Below are positions 32,846-40,582 of a stretch of 50,149 bases of DNA, in pieces (the stretch's first letter is position 1; each line of letters begins with the position of its first letter). Origin of the DNA: an uncultured Lachnospiraceae bacterium (GTDB lineage: Bacteria; Bacillota; Clostridia; Lachnospirales; Lachnospiraceae); contig OMXP01000014.1 of NCBI GenBank assembly GCA_900315055.1, positions 1 through 50,149 on the forward strand. Direction: 5' to 3'. The notes under the pieces were generated by a model. The model saw only the letters and a list, made by a program, of their open reading frames with translations. It had not been told where the DNA came from and searched no databases. A program made the position numbers and the translations under genes.

Positions 32846-35479
32846 ATGGAAGATGTGATGACGGCAAAAATCGAGACAAAGAAAGCCGGGGTGCGGTTTT
32901 ATCTCACGGCGGAGGACTTTTATCCGGACGCTCTGACAAGTACGGACCCGGAGCTTCTGCAGCGCTTTGAAAAGCACCGCTTTCTGGAACTCTACGAGAT
33001 GGGATTCCACGATTGTCCTGCGGACCCATCCGCAAGGTTTCTCTGGCAGGTCTGCCGCGTGTTCCTCCGGGACCTTACGGCCATCCCGGAGCTCGAACTT
33101 GCAAGGGACAAGGTAAAGGTGGAACCCACAGGGGACGACATCGACAACCTCACATCCCTGGTTCCCTTCATTGTCGGCTCCGAATATGTCAATGAGACCT
33201 GGATCCGGCACCTGTTTCAGAAGCTGAAGCAGGTCTTTGCAAGACAGGTGAAAAAGTATGAGGGCACGGTCAATCTCTACCTTACCGAGAAGAACCAGAA
33301 CATGCGTCTTCCGGAGCGCATCTTCTTCCACCTCGTGGAAAACCGGGAGGACAAGGACTATCCCTTTGCCTTCCTTGCAACCTATGCCACAAAAGAGAGC
33401 AACGGAAAGATCCGCCATGTCCCCCTGTCCTATGCCCTGACCGAGTATCAGGGCGACCGGAAAAAGCTGATCGCCCTTCTTTCCTGCCTCGACAAGGCAG
33501 CCGAGGTCTCGGAGCTTGTCGCGGGCTTTATGGAGAGCGGGGAGATGTTCCACGCCTTAAGGCTCACCGCAGAGGAGGCGTTTCAGTTTTTAAAGGACGT
33601 CGAGAAGATCGAACAGGCAGGGATCCTGTGCCGGATTCCCGACTGGTGGCGAAAGAGAAACAAACAGATGTCGGCAAGTGTCCGCATCGGCGATAAGAAG
33701 CCGTCCCTTCTCGGGTTTGAGAGCATTCTCTCCGTTCAGCCGCAGCTTGTCGTCGACGGCGTGCCCCTGTCCCGGAAGGAGATCGAGGACCTGCTGAAGC
33801 GAAGCGAAGGCCTCGTGATGCTGAAAGGTCACTGGATTGCCGTCGACCATGCGCGCCTCAAGGCCCTGCTTGATCAGATGGAAAAGTATCCTTCCGAGAT
33901 CTCACTTCTCGATGCGATGCGCCTTGGTATCAAAGACAATGGCGAGGAGGACGAGGGACCGGTGGTCACCAACGGCGAGTGGCTCTCCTCGTTCTTCCAG
34001 AAACTCCGCCGGCCCGAGACGATTGAGACACAGAAGGTACCAGAGAGCTTTACCGCAACGCTTCGTCCCTATCAGAAGACCGGAACGGCCTGGCTCTCGT
34101 ACATGGATTCCCTGGGGTTCGGTGCCTGCCTTGCAGACGACATGGGTCTTGGAAAGACCGTGGAGGTCCTGGGGTATCTGGAGACGCTGCGCGCAAAGGA
34201 GAAGGATGCAAAGGTGCTTCTCATCGCTCCCGCTTCCCTTCTTGGCAACTGGGTGAAGGAGGCATCCCGCTTTGCACCGAAGATGCCCCTTGCCGTTCTG
34301 CACGGGCCGGGAGCTGAGGAGCGCGCGGCTGCGATCGAGGGGAGCGGTGTGTTTCTTGTCATCACCACCTATGCGATGGCAGTCCGCCTGAAGTCCCTGT
34401 CGAAGGTGAACTGGCGGTGCCTGATCCTCGATGAGGCGCAGGCAATCAAGAACCCGAAGACAAAGCAGACACGTGAGATCAAGGACCTGCACTCCGATAT
34501 GCGTATCTCCATGACCGGCACCCCGATCGAGAATGATCTCTCAAATCTCTGGAGTCAGTTCGACTTCCTGGACAAGGGACTTCTGGGATCGTTCAAGGAG
34601 TTCACCTCCTTTACAAGGACCCTCGAGGACAATCCGGACGGATATCAGAAACTCAAGAACCTCGTTGCGCCGTTCATGCTGCGAAGGTTAAAGACCGACA
34701 AGACGATCATCAAAGACCTGCCGGAGCGGATCGACCGCGACAGTTACGTGGATCTGTCCGCGGACCAGGTGGTGCTCTACCGGAAGGAAGTCTCCAGCAT
34801 GGAGGAGAAGATCACAGGCCTCGAGGCGGGATCCTTCAAACGGTCCGGCATCGTCCTCACGACCCTCATGCACCTGAAGCAGATCTGCAACCACCCGGAC
34901 CAGTACCTTGGGCAGGAGGCCTTCGATCCTGCAAGGAGCGGCAAGTTCGAGATGCTGGGACAGATCTGCAGAACGATCTGCGAGAAGCGTGAGCGGGTTC
35001 TCGTGTTCACACAGTTCAAAGAGATGACAAAGCCTCTGTCCGAGTACCTGACAGGGATCTTTGGCATGAAAGGGGCGATCATCGACGGGTCAACGCCGGT
35101 GTCGGAACGGACAAAGATCGTGGAGGCGTTCCAGGGCGATGCGTATCTTCCCTACCTTGTGATCACAGTCAAGGCGGGCGGCACGGGACTTACGCTCACG
35201 AAGGCAAACCACGTGATTCACTTTGACCGCTGGTGGAACCCTGCGGTCGAGGATCAGGCGACGGACCGCGCCTACCGCATCGGACAGAAGAAGAACGTCA
35301 TCGTCCACAGGCTCATCTGCCGCGGAACAATCGAGGAAAAGATTGACGAGCTGATCAATTCCAAGCGGGAGCTGACGCGCCAGGTGATCGGCGAGGGCGG
35401 CGAGAAGTGGATCACCACGATGTCCAACGAGGAACTGACAGGACTTCTCACACTGGATAACCGGGGAGGCAGAGGATGA
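32846..35479 (+). CDS. SNF2-family helicase
   Basis: Swi2/Snf2-type ATPase of 877 residues that translocates on duplex DNA. The N-terminal 400 residues include an SNF2-associated region (VDGVPLSRKEIEDLLKRSEGLVMLKGHW). The ATPase core has LRPYQKTGTAWL, ADDMGLGKT (Walker A, about 430-438), LILDEAQAIKN (about 526-536) and MTGTPIENDLSNLWS. The C-terminal helicase half has VFTQFKEM, TVKAGGTGLTLT, HFDRWWNPAVEDQATDRAYRIGQ. The start at 32846 has GGAGG 10 nt upstream. It overlaps the SWIM protein by 4 nt, a known partnership in Firmicutes; the cellular role of the pair is not established. Confidence 0.92.
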   Translation: MEDVMTAKIETKKAGVRFYLTAEDFYPDALTSTDPELLQRFEKHRFLELYEMGFHDCPADPSARFLWQVCRVFLRDLTAIPELELARDKVKVEPTGDDIDNLTSLVPFIVGSEYVNETWIRHLFQKLKQVFARQVKKYEGTVNLYLTEKNQNMRLPERIFFHLVENREDKDYPFAFLATYATKESNGKIRHVPLSYALTEYQGDRKKLIALLSCLDKAAEVSELVAGFMESGEMFHALRLTAEEAFQFLKDVEKIEQAGILCRIPDWWRKRNKQMSASVRIGDKKPSLLGFESILSVQPQLVVDGVPLSRKEIEDLLKRSEGLVMLKGHWIAVDHARLKALLDQMEKYPSEISLLDAMRLGIKDNGEEDEGPVVTNGEWLSSFFQKLRRPETIETQKVPESFTATLRPYQKTGTAWLSYMDSLGFGACLADDMGLGKTVEVLGYLETLRAKEKDAKVLLIAPASLLGNWVKEASRFAPKMPLAVLHGPGAEERAAAIEGSGVFLVITTYAMAVRLKSLSKVNWRCLILDEAQAIKNPKTKQTREIKDLHSDMRISMTGTPIENDLSNLWSQFDFLDKGLLGSFKEFTSFTRTLEDNPDGYQKLKNLVAPFMLRRLKTDKTIIKDLPERIDRDSYVDLSADQVVLYRKEVSSMEEKITGLEAGSFKRSGIVLTTLMHLKQICNHPDQYLGQEAFDPARSGKFEMLGQICRTICEKRERVLVFTQFKEMTKPLSEYLTGIFGMKGAIIDGSTPVSERTKIVEAFQGDAYLPYLVITVKAGGTGLTLTKANHVIHFDRWWNPAVEDQATDRAYRIGQKKNVIVHRLICRGTIEEKIDELINSKRELTRQVIGEGGEKWITTMSNEELTGLLTLDNRGGRG

Positions 35480-36207
35480 GTACGTACTGGAAAACCGGAA
35501 ACTTCGAACAGCCAACCGACGAGGAGCTGAAAAAGAATCAGGCGGCAAGCAGAAAGCGGGAGGCAATGCGGGGACACGTGCTGGAGCCTGTGGTGGTTAC
35601 AAATGCCAGGGGCGACATCTGCACCAGCTGGTGGGGCAAGGCCTGGTGCCGGAACCTCGAGTCCTACGCGGACTACAGCAACCGGCTGGAACGCGGAAAG
35701 CGGTACCTACGGGAGGGATCGGTCATCGATCTCAAGATCGCAAGGGGGAAGGTTACGGCAAAGGTGCAGGGATCGAGGAAGACCCCGTACCGGGTGGAGA
35801 TCCGCATCAGTCCCCTCTCCGAGGAGAAGATCGATGCCATCATGCAGCAGTGCGGCCACAAGCTCGACTCTCTCGAAAAGCTGACGACGGGGGAGCTTCC
35901 GGAAGACATGCGGGAGCTGTTCCTGGGGCAGAACGGGCTGTTCCCCTCCCAGCGTGAGATCAGCTTTTCCTGCTCGTGCCCGGACTGGGCCCTCATGTGC
36001 AAGCATGTGGCCGCGGCGCTCTACGGGGTGGGAGTCCGTCTTGACGAGAAGCCGCTTCTTTTCTTCGAGCTTCGCGGCATCGATCCCGATCAGTTCGTCA
36101 AGGTGACGATCCAGAACCGCGTGGAGACGATGCTCGAGAACGAGGACAGGCCCTCGGAGAGGATCATGGACGATGCGGATTTGGGCAGCCTGTTTGGTGT
36201 CTTATGA
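35476..36207 (+). CDS. SWIM zinc-finger protein
   Basis: Protein of 243 residues with a SWIM zinc finger: CSCPDWALMCKH (Cys166, Cys168, Cys175, His177). The N-terminal SWWGKAWCRNLESYADYSNRLERGKRYLREG is a strongly conserved block in bacterial SWIM proteins beside SNF2 helicases. SWIM fingers bind nucleic acid or protein. The ATGA overlap with the helicase stop indicates coupled translation and a common complex or pathway. Confidence 0.9.
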   Translation: MSTYWKTGNFEQPTDEELKKNQAASRKREAMRGHVLEPVVVTNARGDICTSWWGKAWCRNLESYADYSNRLERGKRYLREGSVIDLKIARGKVTAKVQGSRKTPYRVEIRISPLSEEKIDAIMQQCGHKLDSLEKLTTGELPEDMRELFLGQNGLFPSQREISFSCSCPDWALMCKHVAAALYGVGVRLDEKPLLFFELRGIDPDQFVKVTIQNRVETMLENEDRPSERIMDDADLGSLFGVL

Positions 36208-36249
36208 GACAGGACGGGGAAGAGATCAAGGAAACGAGATTATAGTACT

Positions 36250-36263
36250 CTAATTGCAATTAG
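36250..36263. promoter_or_regulatory. Palindrome upstream of the NifU-like gene
   Basis: CTAATTG-CAATTAG, a perfect 14-bp dyad located about 35 bp upstream of the -35 box. A candidate activator or repressor site. It does not match the Fur or IscR consensus as I know them. Confidence 0.5.
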
Positions 36264-36296
36264 ATGTATCACTTATTGTATTTTAAGGGGAATCTA

Positions 36297-36326
36297 TTGC
36301 CAAAAAGAGCACCGGCGGAATATAAT
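36297..36326 (+). promoter_or_regulatory. Promoter of the NifU-like/GGGtGRT operon
   Basis: TTGCCA, 18 bp, TATAAT. The -10 is perfect and the -35 matches 5 of 6. Confidence 0.7.
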
Positions 36327-36346
36327 TCTTGTGGCAAAACGGTTAA

Positions 36347-36370
36347 AAACAGGCAGTCCTGCCGCTGTTT
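36347..36370 (+). promoter_or_regulatory. Leader hairpin of the NifU-like operon
   Basis: AAACAG and CTGTTT enclose an inner GCA/TGC pairing with a 2-nt bulge. It begins about 15 nt after the expected transcription start, so it may protect the 5' end of the mRNA or control translation. Confidence 0.45.
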
Positions 36371-36404
36371 TGCATGCTCAGAATTCAAGGAAGGAGACAA
36401 TTAT

Positions 36405-37097
36405 ATGGTTTACTCATCTGAAGTAGAGAACATGTGCGTCGTACATCAGGGCGTGCATCACGGCGCTGCTCCGATTCCGGAGGAAGCAAAGTGGGTGAAA
36501 TCCAGAAAGGTCGAGGACATCTCCGGCTACACGCACGGCGTTGGCTGGTGCGCTCCGCAGCAGGGTGCCTGCAAGCTGTCCCTGAACGTCAAGGAGGGCA
36601 TCATCCAGGAAGCTCTGATCGAGACGATCGGCTGCTCCGGCATGACCCATTCCGCAGCCATGGCTGCTGAGATCCTTCCGGGCCTGACGGTTCTCGAAGC
36701 CCTCAACACAGACCTTGTCTGCGATGCCATCAATACTGCGATGAGAGAGCTGTTCCTGCAGATCGCCTATGGCCGTTCTCAGTCTGCATTCTCCGAAGAC
36801 GGACTGCAGATCGGTGCCGGCCTTGAGGACCTCGGCAAGGGAACCCGTTCCATGATCGGCACGACCTATGGCACGCTGGCAAAGGGACCCCGTTACCTCG
36901 AGCTGACCGATGGCTACATCAGATACATCGATCTGGACGAGAACGACGAGATCATCGGCTATGAGTACGTGAACTTCGGCAAGATGATGGACTTCATCAA
37001 GGCCGGCGACGAGCCGAATGAGGCTTACAAGAAGGCCTGCGGCACGTACGGACGCTGCCAGGATGCGGTGAAGAAGATCGATCCCAGAAAGCAGTAA
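36405..37097 (+). CDS. NifU-like iron-sulfur scaffold-type protein
   Basis: Protein of 230 residues carrying an iron-sulfur scaffold-like (IscU/NifU) fold, judged from GACKLSLNVKEGIIQEALIETIGCSGMTHSAAMAAEILPG. Cys residues at about 49, 56, 77 and 106, and a C-terminal CGTYGRC, could hold a cluster. It is longer than IscU because of added N- and C-terminal parts. The start at 36405 has AAGGAG 8 nt upstream. It is always seen next to a GGGtGRT protein in this group of bacteria, as here (27 nt apart). The pair's function is unknown. Confidence 0.75.
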   Translation: MVYSSEVENMCVVHQGVHHGAAPIPEEAKWVKSRKVEDISGYTHGVGWCAPQQGACKLSLNVKEGIIQEALIETIGCSGMTHSAAMAAEILPGLTVLEALNTDLVCDAINTAMRELFLQIAYGRSQSAFSEDGLQIGAGLEDLGKGTRSMIGTTYGTLAKGPRYLELTDGYIRYIDLDENDEIIGYEYVNFGKMMDFIKAGDEPNEAYKKACGTYGRCQDAVKKIDPRKQ

Positions 37098-37124
37098 GTC
37101 GTCAGAGCAAGGAGGAATATTACA

Positions 37125-38144
37125 ATGGCATTATTTGAGTCTTATGAGAGAAGAGAGCCCCAGATCCTGGCGACCCTCAGCAAATATGGCATCAAGTCGA
37201 TCGAAGAGTGCAAGGACATCACCGAGGCCGCAGGCCTTGATGTCTACCACCTGGTCGAGGGCATTCAGCCCATCTGCTTCGAGAATGCAAAGTGGGCCTA
37301 CACGGTAGGCGCCGCCATCGCCATCAAGAAGAACTGCAGAACCGCTCCGGAAGCTGCAGCAGCCATCGGCGAGGGCCTGCAGAGCTTCTGCATCCCCGGA
37401 TCCGTCGCTGACCACCGCAAGGTCGGTCTCGGCCACGGCAACCTTGGCAAGATGCTCCTCGAGGAGGACACCGAGTGCTTCGCATTCCTGGCCGGCCATG
37501 AGTCCTTCGCAGCAGCAGAGGGCGCCATCGGTATCGCCGAGAAGGCCAACAAGGTCCGCACCAAGAAGCTCAGAGTCATCCTGAACGGCCTTGGCAAGGA
37601 CGCAGCAAAGATCATCTCCCGTGTCAACGGCTTCACCTATGTCGAGACCGAGTATGATTACAAGACCGCTACCTTAAAGGAGCTGTCCCGCACCTGCTAT
37701 TCCAAGGATCCCACGAGCCCCCGTGCACAGGTCAACTGCTACGGCGCTGATGATGTTCAGGAAGGTGTTGCCATCATGTGGAAGGAGAACGTCGATGTCT
37801 CCATCACCGGCAACTCCACCAACCCGACCCGTTTCCAGCACCCGGTTGCAGGCACCTACAAGAAGGAGCGCCTCGAGGCCGGCAAGAAGTACTTCTCCGT
37901 CGCTTCCGGCGGTGGCACGGGCCGTACGCTTCATCCCGATAACATGGCAGCAGGTCCCGCATCCTACGGCTTCACGGATACCATGGGCCGCATGCACTCC
38001 GATGCACAGTTCGCAGGTTCTTCCTCCGTCCCGGCACACGTCGAGATGATGGGCCTGATCGGCATGGGCAACAACCCGATGGTCGGTGCTACGGTTTCGA
38101 CCGCCGTCTCTGTCGCACTCGCTGCACAGCAGGGCAAGTTCTGA
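37125..38144 (+). CDS. GGGtGRT protein
   Basis: Protein of 339 residues named after the motif SGGGTGRT (about 260-268), followed by a long, nearly invariant C-terminal stretch (NMAAGPASYGFTDTMGRMHSDAQF and SSSVPAHVEMMGLIGMGNNP). Gly- and Ala-rich repeats of short helices are visible, but I see no known catalytic signature. It pairs with the NifU-like gene upstream. The codon choice is strongly biased to a few codons, which suggests high expression. No function is established for the family. GGAGG lies upstream of the ATG and a terminator follows. Confidence 0.8.
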   Translation: MALFESYERREPQILATLSKYGIKSIEECKDITEAAGLDVYHLVEGIQPICFENAKWAYTVGAAIAIKKNCRTAPEAAAAIGEGLQSFCIPGSVADHRKVGLGHGNLGKMLLEEDTECFAFLAGHESFAAAEGAIGIAEKANKVRTKKLRVILNGLGKDAAKIISRVNGFTYVETEYDYKTATLKELSRTCYSKDPTSPRAQVNCYGADDVQEGVAIMWKENVDVSITGNSTNPTRFQHPVAGTYKKERLEAGKKYFSVASGGGTGRTLHPDNMAAGPASYGFTDTMGRMHSDAQFAGSSSVPAHVEMMGLIGMGNNPMVGATVSTAVSVALAAQQGKF

Positions 38145-38248
38145 TTCAAGATTGAAAATCCAGGATCTGAACATCTGAGACTGGAACAGAACATCTGAAC
38201 AGATGAAAACAGACAACCGAAAGGCTGTCTGGAACTGTAAGGTTACAT

Positions 38249-38280
38249 TTCCCCCGGGAGCAAATCCCGGGGAATTTTTT
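38249..38280 (+). terminator. Terminator after the GGGtGRT gene
   Basis: TTCCCCCGGGA pairs with TCCCGGGGAA around GCAAA, followed by TTTTTT. Confidence 0.9.
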
Positions 38281-38418
38281 GTTTTGCAGCTTGTGCCGCC
38301 GGGCATACAGATGGCGCTGCCTTATGATCCTGCAGCGGAAAATGCGGTATCCTCATATGGAGAACATCGGGGACTCTGCCCTCGGGTTCCATCGGGTAAT
38401 CATTTGGGAGGGATTTTC

Positions 38419-39129
38419 ATGTATTCGATTGCACTGGTTGAGGACGAGGAGGTCTTCCGGAAACAGCTGCAGGCGTATCTTTCACAGTTTGCAAAGGAGA
38501 ACGCGCTGGAGATCAGGGTCAGCGTGTTCACGGACGGGGACGAGATTCTCGAGAACTACCGCTCCGAGTTTGACATCATTCTCATGGACATCCAGATGCG
38601 GTTTGTCGACGGTATGACCGCCGCCGAGAAGATCCGCGCCGTGGATCAGAACGTGTCCATCATCTTCATCACCTCCTCTCCCCAATATGCCATCCGCGGC
38701 TATACGGTAGGCGCCCTCGACTATATTTTAAAGCCCGTCTCCTACTACAGCTTCAGCCAGACGATGCTTCGTGCCTGCCGCCAGAGACAGGCACAGAAGG
38801 AACACTTTCTTCTTGTCGATGTCAGGAACGGGCGGCGCCGGATTGCGGTCTCGGACATCCGCTTCATCGAGGTCATCAACCACGACCTCATCGTCCACAC
38901 AAAGGACGAGGACATCGAGGCAAAGGGGACGATAAGGCAGATGTGCGAGGAACTTGAAGGTGAGCACTTCTTCCTCTGCAACAAGAGCTATCTTGTCAAC
39001 CTTGCGTTCGTCGACGGCCTTGAGAACAACGACATCCGGATCGGAAGAGACATCATTCAGGTGAGCCGCTCCAAGAAGAAGTCCCTTCTCGAGACGCTTG
39101 CGGCCTACTACACGACCCTCGGGAGGTAA
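38419..39129 (+). CDS. LytTR-family response regulator
   Basis: Transcription factor of 236 residues. The receiver domain (1-120) has acidic VEDEE, phospho-acceptor Asp57 in IILMDIQM, and Lys in YILKP. A LytTR DNA-binding domain follows (about 135-235), recognisable by DIRFIEVINHDLIVHT, FFLCNKSYLVNL and VSRSKKKSLLETL. GGGAGG lies 7 nt before the ATG. It forms a two-component pair with the GHKL kinase 2 nt downstream. LytTR regulators often govern cell-density or surface functions; no signal peptide gene was found nearby. Confidence 0.92.
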   Translation: MYSIALVEDEEVFRKQLQAYLSQFAKENALEIRVSVFTDGDEILENYRSEFDIILMDIQMRFVDGMTAAEKIRAVDQNVSIIFITSSPQYAIRGYTVGALDYILKPVSYYSFSQTMLRACRQRQAQKEHFLLVDVRNGRRRIAVSDIRFIEVINHDLIVHTKDEDIEAKGTIRQMCEELEGEHFFLCNKSYLVNLAFVDGLENNDIRIGRDIIQVSRSKKKSLLETLAAYYTTLGR

Positions 39130-39131
39130 CG

Positions 39132-40469
39132 ATGGAGAACGGAAGAACCATGGCAGCCTTTATCGAGACGCCGGGCGGCTACTATGCGATCGCCTACAGC
39201 GTCTGTATGGCACTCTTTATCCTCATTCACCCGCAGAGGCGTTCCTTAAAACGGGTGATCCCGGTTCTTGCGATCGGATCGATCTTTCTGTACCTTTTCA
39301 TGAGCAGGACCGGGCACCTGCCGGTCGGGTACTTCGTACCCCTCATGCTGATCGATGTGGCGACACTGCTTCTTGAGTTTCACCTCTGCGTGCAGACCGA
39401 CTGGAAGGGCGCCGTGTTCTGGACGATAAGGGCGTTCATGCTGGGAGAGTTCAACGCAGCCCTCGAGTGGCTGCTCTTATCCTACGGCGTCGTCTATGCC
39501 GGGGCGCAGAAAAATCCCGTCTACATCGGTCTTATCTGCGGGGCGACCACGGCGGGTGTCGTTGCTGCCACGGGGCTCGGGGAGCACCATCTCATGAAGA
39601 AACAGCCGGACATGACGTTTACCGGGACGGAGGTCCTGGGAGAGCTTCTCATCGGGCTTCTTCTCTATGCGATCAGCAACATCAGCTTCATCGCAAAGTC
39701 CTCCCCCTTTGCCGCCCGCTATGCCCAGGAGATCCTGATGCTTCGCATGTACATCGACGGGGCGGCGGTGGTCATCCTCTGCTTCTACACGATCGTCCTC
39801 TACCAGTCGAAGGCAGAGGTCGAGAACCGGACCCTCCGGACGATGCTGGACCTTCAGTATCAGAACTACAAGACCTCGAGAGACAGCGTGGATCTCATCA
39901 ACCGCAAGTACCACGACCTGAAGAACCAGATCGCAGTGCTCAGGACCCTGTCGGACTCCGAGAAGACGTCCGTCTCTCTGGACCGGCTCGAGGGGGAGAT
40001 TCATCAGTATGAGGCGATGAACCGCACGGGGAATGAGGCGCTGGATATTATCCTCACGAGCAAGGGTCTCATCTGCCAGAACCACCACATCACTCTGACC
40101 GTGGTGGCGGACGGATCGGCAATCCGCTTCATGGACATCATGGACATCAGCTCGCTGTTCGGAAATGCCCTCGACAATGCAATCGAGGCCGTGCGGCAGA
40201 TCTCCGACTACCCGGAGCGGCTGATAAGGCTCACCGTTGCAAGACAGAAGAACTTCGTCCACATCCTGTGCGAGAACCGGTACGTGGGAGAGATCACGTT
40301 CCGGAATGCCCTTCCGGTCTCGACCAAGGGAGATGACAGGTTCCATGGCTTTGGTGTGAAGAGCATTCTCTCCGTTGCCGCAAAGTACGGCGGCACCGCA
40401 GCGACGAAGGCACAGGACGGGTACTTCCATCTCGATATCCTGATTCCCATCCCGGAGACAAAAGACTGA
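39132..40469 (+). CDS. GHKL-type sensor histidine kinase (AgrC-like topology)
   Basis: Membrane kinase of 445 residues with about six to seven spans in the first 225 residues. A coiled dimerisation helix carries the phospho-accepting His in NRKYHDLKNQI (His261). The GHKL ATPase shows SSLFGNALDNAIEAV (N-box) and a G-box FHGFGVKSI. The short domain and its topology match the AgrC/LytTR-partner type. It has GGGAGG before the ATG. There is no agrB/agrD-like gene adjacent, so the ligand is unknown. Confidence 0.88.
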   Translation: MENGRTMAAFIETPGGYYAIAYSVCMALFILIHPQRRSLKRVIPVLAIGSIFLYLFMSRTGHLPVGYFVPLMLIDVATLLLEFHLCVQTDWKGAVFWTIRAFMLGEFNAALEWLLLSYGVVYAGAQKNPVYIGLICGATTAGVVAATGLGEHHLMKKQPDMTFTGTEVLGELLIGLLLYAISNISFIAKSSPFAARYAQEILMLRMYIDGAAVVILCFYTIVLYQSKAEVENRTLRTMLDLQYQNYKTSRDSVDLINRKYHDLKNQIAVLRTLSDSEKTSVSLDRLEGEIHQYEAMNRTGNEALDIILTSKGLICQNHHITLTVVADGSAIRFMDIMDISSLFGNALDNAIEAVRQISDYPERLIRLTVARQKNFVHILCENRYVGEITFRNALPVSTKGDDRFHGFGVKSILSVAAKYGGTAATKAQDGYFHLDILIPIPETKD

Positions 40470-40582
40470 CCGATAACGCGAAAAAGGCGACGGTTGACGG
40501 CAGAAGTGAAACGGGAGCCCAAAGAGGCGTTACCATCCATGCAGGACACCGGAAATGAGTCGTCAGAAGGAGAGGGCTGGTC

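Noticed and set aside
38145..38418. Signal-peptide gene (agrD-like) for the LytTR/GHKL pair
   Set aside because: The stretch holds a terminator and no small frame with an RBS and hydrophobic or Cys-containing core. No agrB-like gene is nearby.
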